A program made the position numbers and the translations under genes. From Salipiger sp. H15 (GTDB lineage Bacteria > Pseudomonadota > Alphaproteobacteria > Rhodobacterales > Rhodobacteraceae), in assembly GCF_040409955.1 (NCBI RefSeq), contig NZ_CP123385.1, forward strand, positions 1,347,501 through 1,411,500: a stretch of 64,000 nt of DNA, in the 5' to 3' direction. The notes under the pieces are model-generated. The model was not told where the DNA came from, ran no database searches, and was given only the letters and a program-made list of their open reading frames with translations. Of the stretch, positions 61,131-64,000 are shown in pieces. Each line of letters opens with the position of its first letter. Position 1 is the first letter of the stretch.

Positions 61131-61714
61131 GCCCGGCCCGCCTCGATCACCGCGAAGGGCCCCTCGGCGCCGCAGCGCAGCCGGGTCACCGAGAGCGGCG
61201 CGATCTCGAAGGCGAGGCCCGCGTGCAGCGCCCCGGTCACCTGCGACAGCGCCGCGCGGATCACCCCGGCATGGACCAGCAGCACCACCGGTGCCGCGCC
61301 CGCCGCGGCCCGCAGGCCGTAGCCGCGCAGCGCCGGGGCGGTGCGGGCGCAGAGATCCGCGAAGCTCTCGCCCCCCGGCGGGGTCCAGCGGGCCAGCTCC
61401 GGTCCCTCCATCGCGCCGAGGTCGGGCAACTGGTCATACGCCAGCCCGTCCTGCGCGCCGAAATCCTGCTCCCAGAGCAGCGGGTCCTGCGTGGCGGCGA
61501 CCTCTGGCCAGAGCGCCGCGGCGGTCTGCACGCAGCGCAGCGCCGGGCTGCTGACCAGCAGGCCGGGACGGGGCAGGCTCGCACGCAGCGCGGCGAGTCG
61601 GTCGGGCTCGATCCGGGCGGGCAGATCGGTGCGCCCGCAGAGCCGTCCGGGCTCGGCGATGGGCGCGTGGCGGATCAGGATCAGCTCTCCGGAGCCGGGT
61701 GTTTCGTGCTGCAA
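61127..61714 (-). CDS. Histidine phosphatase, alpha-ribazole phosphatase-like
   Basis: This protein of about 195 residues has the catalytic LILIRHAPI (RHG-type motif near residue 15), a second Arg in SSPALRCVQTAAAL, and VLLVHAGVIRAAL with the catalytic second His. In a B12 cluster it probably removes phosphate from alpha-ribazole phosphate or adenosylcobalamin phosphate. The start is uncertain: TTG 61714 is used because ATG 61786 would overlap the divergent cobU start. Confidence 0.8.
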   Translation of the reverse strand: MQHETPGSGELILIRHAPIAEPGRLCGRTDLPARIEPDRLAALRASLPRPGLLVSSPALRCVQTAAALWPEVAATQDPLLWEQDFGAQDGLAYDQLPDLGAMEGPELARWTPPGGESFADLCARTAPALRGYGLRAAAGAAPVVLLVHAGVIRAALSQVTGALHAGLAFEIAPLSVTRLRCGAEGPFAVIEAGRA

Positions 61715-61766
61715 CGGACTGCTTGCCTCTTTCCTTTTCGCGGCATTGATGCTTTCCCATGCGGAA

Positions 61767-62297
61767 ATGACAAGGTCGATACTCATCACGGGCGGGGCAC
61801 GGTCCGGCAAGTCCACGCTGGCGGAACGCAAGGCGCTCGGCCCTCGCGGCCGGGCGGTTTATATCGCGACGGCAATGATTTACGAGGGCGATGACGAGAT
61901 GGTGGCGCGCATCGCCGAGCACCGGGCGCGGCGCGGGGAGGGCTGGCAGGAGCTGCATGCGCCGCTCGATCTGGCCGCTGCGCTCAGGTCCAGCGACGGC
62001 GATCTGCCGCGGCTCGTCGACTGCCTGACGCTCTGGCTGACCAACCTGATGCTGGGCGGCAAGGACTGGCGCGCCGAGGTGCAGGCGCTGGTGAAAGAGA
62101 TCGCCCGCCAGCACGCGCCGGTGGTCTTCGTCAGCAACGAGGTCGGCGCGGGAATCGTCCCCGAGACTCGCCTCGGCCGCGAGTTCCGCGACGCCGCGGG
62201 ATGGATGAACCAGGCGGTTGCCGCCGCCTGCGACGAGGTCTGGCTGGCGGTGGCAGGCTATCCAGTGAAGGTGAAACCCAATGAGCATTCTTTCTGA
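61767..62297 (+). CDS. cobU: Adenosylcobinamide kinase / guanylyltransferase CobU (CobP)
   Basis: This 176-residue bifunctional enzyme has P-loop ILITGGARSGKSTLAERKAL (about 5-24), the GMP-acceptor His region EHRARRGEGW, and VVFVSNEVGAGIVPE. It phosphorylates adenosylcobinamide and forms adenosyl-GDP-cobinamide. The 3' end overlaps cobT by 17 bases. It diverges from the phosphatase gene. Confidence 0.95.
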   Translation: MTRSILITGGARSGKSTLAERKALGPRGRAVYIATAMIYEGDDEMVARIAEHRARRGEGWQELHAPLDLAAALRSSDGDLPRLVDCLTLWLTNLMLGGKDWRAEVQALVKEIARQHAPVVFVSNEVGAGIVPETRLGREFRDAAGWMNQAVAAACDEVWLAVAGYPVKVKPNEHSF

Positions 62298-63297
62298 CAT
62301 CCCCTCGCTCGCGGCCGTTGCTGCGCTGGTGGAGACGCTGCCCGTGGCGGATGCCGACGCGGCGCGGGCGGCGACGCAGCGCCAGATGGCCCTCACCAAG
62401 CCGCCGGGCGCGCTCGGCCGGCTCGAGGACCTGGCGATCTTCATGGCCGGCTGGCAGCGCACCGAGCGCCCGCGGATCAGCCGCGCGCAGGCGCTGGTCT
62501 TCGCCGGCAACCACGGCGTCTGCGCGCAGGGGGTGAACCCCTTCCCGCAGGAGGTGACGGCGCAGATGGTCGCCAATTTCGAGGCGGGCGGCGCGGCGAT
62601 CAACCAGCTCTGCCGCGCGACCGGGGCTGAGCTGTCGGTGGTGGCGCTCGACCTCGACCACCCCACGGCCGACATCACCGAGGCCCCGGCGATGACCGAG
62701 GCCGAGACGCTCGCCGAGATGCGCCGCGGGGCCGCGGCGGTCTCGCCCGAGGCGCAGGTGGTGATCCTCGGCGAGATGGGCATCGGCAATTCGACCATCG
62801 CCGCGGCGCTGGCCTGCGCGGGGTTCGGCGGCCCGGCCGAGGGCTGGGTCGGGCGCGGCACCGGCTCGGACGCAGACGGTCTGGCGCGTAAGGTCGAGGC
62901 CGTGCGCCGCGCCTGCGCGCGCCATGCCGGGGCGCAGGGGCTTGGCCTGCTGGCGGCGCTTGGCGGGCGCGAGCAGGCGGCGATCTGCGGCGCGGTGCTC
63001 GAGGCGCGGGCGCGGCGCATCCCGGTGATCCTCGACGGGTTCATCTGCACCGCAGCGACCGTGCCGCTCTTTGCCGCCGATCCGCGCCTGCTCGACCATT
63101 GCCTCGTCGGCCACGTCAGCCGAGAGCCGGGCCATGCGCGGCTGCTCGAGGCCATGGGCAAGACGCCGGTGCTGGCGCTCGACATGGCGCTCGGCGAGGG
63201 GTCGGGCGCGGCGCTTGCGCTTGGCGTGCTGCGCGCGGCACTCGACTGCCACAACGGCATGGCGACCTTTGCCGAGGCCGGGGTCGCGGGGGGATGA
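62281..63297 (+). CDS. cobT: Nicotinate-nucleotide-dimethylbenzimidazole phosphoribosyltransferase CobT
   Basis: This 338-residue enzyme makes alpha-ribazole phosphate, the lower ligand precursor. It has KPPGALGRLEDLAIF, FAGNHGVCAQGVNPFPQEVTAQMVANFEAGGAAINQL, GEMGIGNSTIAAAL and a C-terminal catalytic Glu region ALDMALGEGSGAALAL. Its stop overlaps the cobS start as ATGA. Confidence 0.96.
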   Translation: MSILSDIPSLAAVAALVETLPVADADAARAATQRQMALTKPPGALGRLEDLAIFMAGWQRTERPRISRAQALVFAGNHGVCAQGVNPFPQEVTAQMVANFEAGGAAINQLCRATGAELSVVALDLDHPTADITEAPAMTEAETLAEMRRGAAAVSPEAQVVILGEMGIGNSTIAAALACAGFGGPAEGWVGRGTGSDADGLARKVEAVRRACARHAGAQGLGLLAALGGREQAAICGAVLEARARRIPVILDGFICTAATVPLFAADPRLLDHCLVGHVSREPGHARLLEAMGKTPVLALDMALGEGSGAALALGVLRAALDCHNGMATFAEAGVAGG

Positions 63298-64000
63298 GCG
63301 CGCCGCGCGCCCGCCTGCGCGAGCTGCAGGTGGCGGTGATGCTGCTGACCCGGCTGCCCGCCGGGCGGATCGAGGGCGAGGCCCCCGCGCTGCGCGCCGC
63401 CCGCTGGGCCTTTCCGCTGGTCGGGGTGCTGGTCGGCGTGACCGGCTGGGCGGCTTTCGCCGCGGCGCAAGTGGCAGGTGCCTCGGCGCTGCTGGCGGCG
63501 CTGCTCGCACTCGCCGCGCATGTGCTGGTCACCGGGGCGCTGCACGTCGACGGGCTGGCGGATTTCGCCGACGGCATGGGCGGCGGGCGGGACCGGGCGC
63601 ACTGCCTCGAGATCATGCGCGACAGCCGCACCGGCAGCTACGGGGTGATGGCGCTGATCCTCGCGAGCGGGCTCTGGGTGGCGGCGCTGGCGCAGCTGGG
63701 CGGGGAGGCCGGGCCGGCGCTCTTCGCTGCTGTCGGGGCGCTGAGCCGGGTGGCCATGGTCGCGCTGCAGGAGGCGCTTCCCGCGGCCCGCTCCGACGGC
63801 ATGGGCCGCCTCGCCGCAGGGCGCAGCCGCGGCGGGTGGCTGGGTGCGCTTGGGGCGCTCTGTCTGGCCGTGGTCCTCACCGGAGCGGTCGGGCTGGCGG
63901 TGGCCGGGGCATGTGCTCTCACGGCGCTCGCCGTCGGAGCGATCGCGCGGCGCAGGCTGGGCGGCTTGACGGGGGACGTGCTGGGGGCGGCGCAGCTGCT
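63294..64000 (+). CDS. cobS: Adenosylcobinamide-GDP ribazoletransferase CobS (CobV), partial at window end
   Basis: The first about 235 residues are visible and the frame is still open at the window edge. This polytopic enzyme joins GDP-cobinamide and alpha-ribazole to finish the coenzyme. It has VAVMLLTRLPAG, TGALHVDGLADFADGMGGGRDRAHCLEIMRDSRTGSYGVMAL with the metal-binding Asp residues, and LTGDVLGAAQ near the cut. Confidence 0.95.
   Translation, partial: MSAPRARLRELQVAVMLLTRLPAGRIEGEAPALRAARWAFPLVGVLVGVTGWAAFAAAQVAGASALLAALLALAAHVLVTGALHVDGLADFADGMGGGRDRAHCLEIMRDSRTGSYGVMALILASGLWVAALAQLGGEAGPALFAAVGALSRVAMVALQEALPAARSDGMGRLAAGRSRGGWLGALGALCLAVVLTGAVGLAVAGACALTALAVGAIARRRLGGLTGDVLGAAQL

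Noticed and set aside
1..64000. tRNA, rRNA, CRISPR array, insertion sequence or prophage genes
   Set aside because: I saw no cloverleaf-type sequence, no regularly spaced direct repeats, no transposase or integrase, and no phage structural gene.

Overview
This window is a very GC-rich chromosomal stretch from an alphaproteobacterium, most likely a marine Rhodobacteraceae/Roseobacter-group member (Salipiger-like). That placement is inferred from gene content: a Tad/Flp pilus locus, a TRAP carrier, an aerobic (cob-type) cobalamin pathway, hydroxyproline and homogentisate catabolism, and a short intergenic repeat of the kind seen in Rhodobacterales. I found no tRNA, rRNA, CRISPR array, insertion sequence or phage gene. 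Genes are densely packed with many ATGA-type overlaps.

Region 1 (1-9450) is part of a Tad pilus operon: secretin, a tiny lipoprotein, two TadE-like pseudopilins, a CpaE/TadZ localisation protein, an L,D-transpeptidase, the CpaF motor ATPase, TadB and TadC. A perfect-stem bidirectional terminator separates it from a convergent AAA ATPase gene. The locus probably starts upstream of the window.

Region 2 (9651-23254) is a hydroxyproline-utilisation island. It encodes a 4-hydroxyproline 2-epimerase, a DadA-like D-hydroxyproline oxidase/dehydrogenase, a DHDPS-fold pyrroline-hydroxycarboxylate deaminase and 2,5-dioxovalerate dehydrogenase, which together make the 4-hydroxyproline route to 2-oxoglutarate. 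It also encodes a proline-racemase-like protein, an aconitase-X dehydratase and an Ldh2-type imine reductase, which fit the 3-hydroxyproline/proline side. A polar amino-acid ABC importer and two regulators (GntR, XRE-cupin) with palindromic candidate operators complete it.

Region 3 (23426-33476) is an aromatic-acid locus: a MarR regulator with a perfect inverted-repeat operator, homogentisate dioxygenase, fumarylacetoacetase, an MBL-fold protein with a degenerate metal motif, a flavin monooxygenase, a DUF2783 protein, maleylacetoacetate isomerase, a TRAP transporter and a second MarR protein. The ring-cleavage pathway ends in fumarate and acetoacetate.

Region 4 (33493-39137) is mixed: a divergent LysR/phytanoyl-CoA-dioxygenase pair, an HPP-CBS membrane protein, the ribosome-assembly GTPase RsgA, and a DUF2182/DUF1326 pair.

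Region 5 (39352-43095) is a thiamine operon, thiO-thiS-thiG-thiE-thiF, behind a clear TPP riboswitch.

Region 6 (43101-64000, continuing past the end) is a cobalamin regulon: cobF, cbiM, cobB, cobM, cobE, cobL, cobK, cobJ, cobI, cobH, cobG, cobN, cobW, a DUF1636 protein, cobO, cobD (PLP), cbiB, a PduX-like kinase, a histidine phosphatase, cobU, cobT and cobS (truncated by the window end). Two minus-strand cobalamin riboswitches sit before cbiM and before the DUF1636-cobW-cobN-cobGHIJ operon. The most unusual sequence feature is a 33-base intergenic repeat core, with its hairpin, lying in frame inside cobN.
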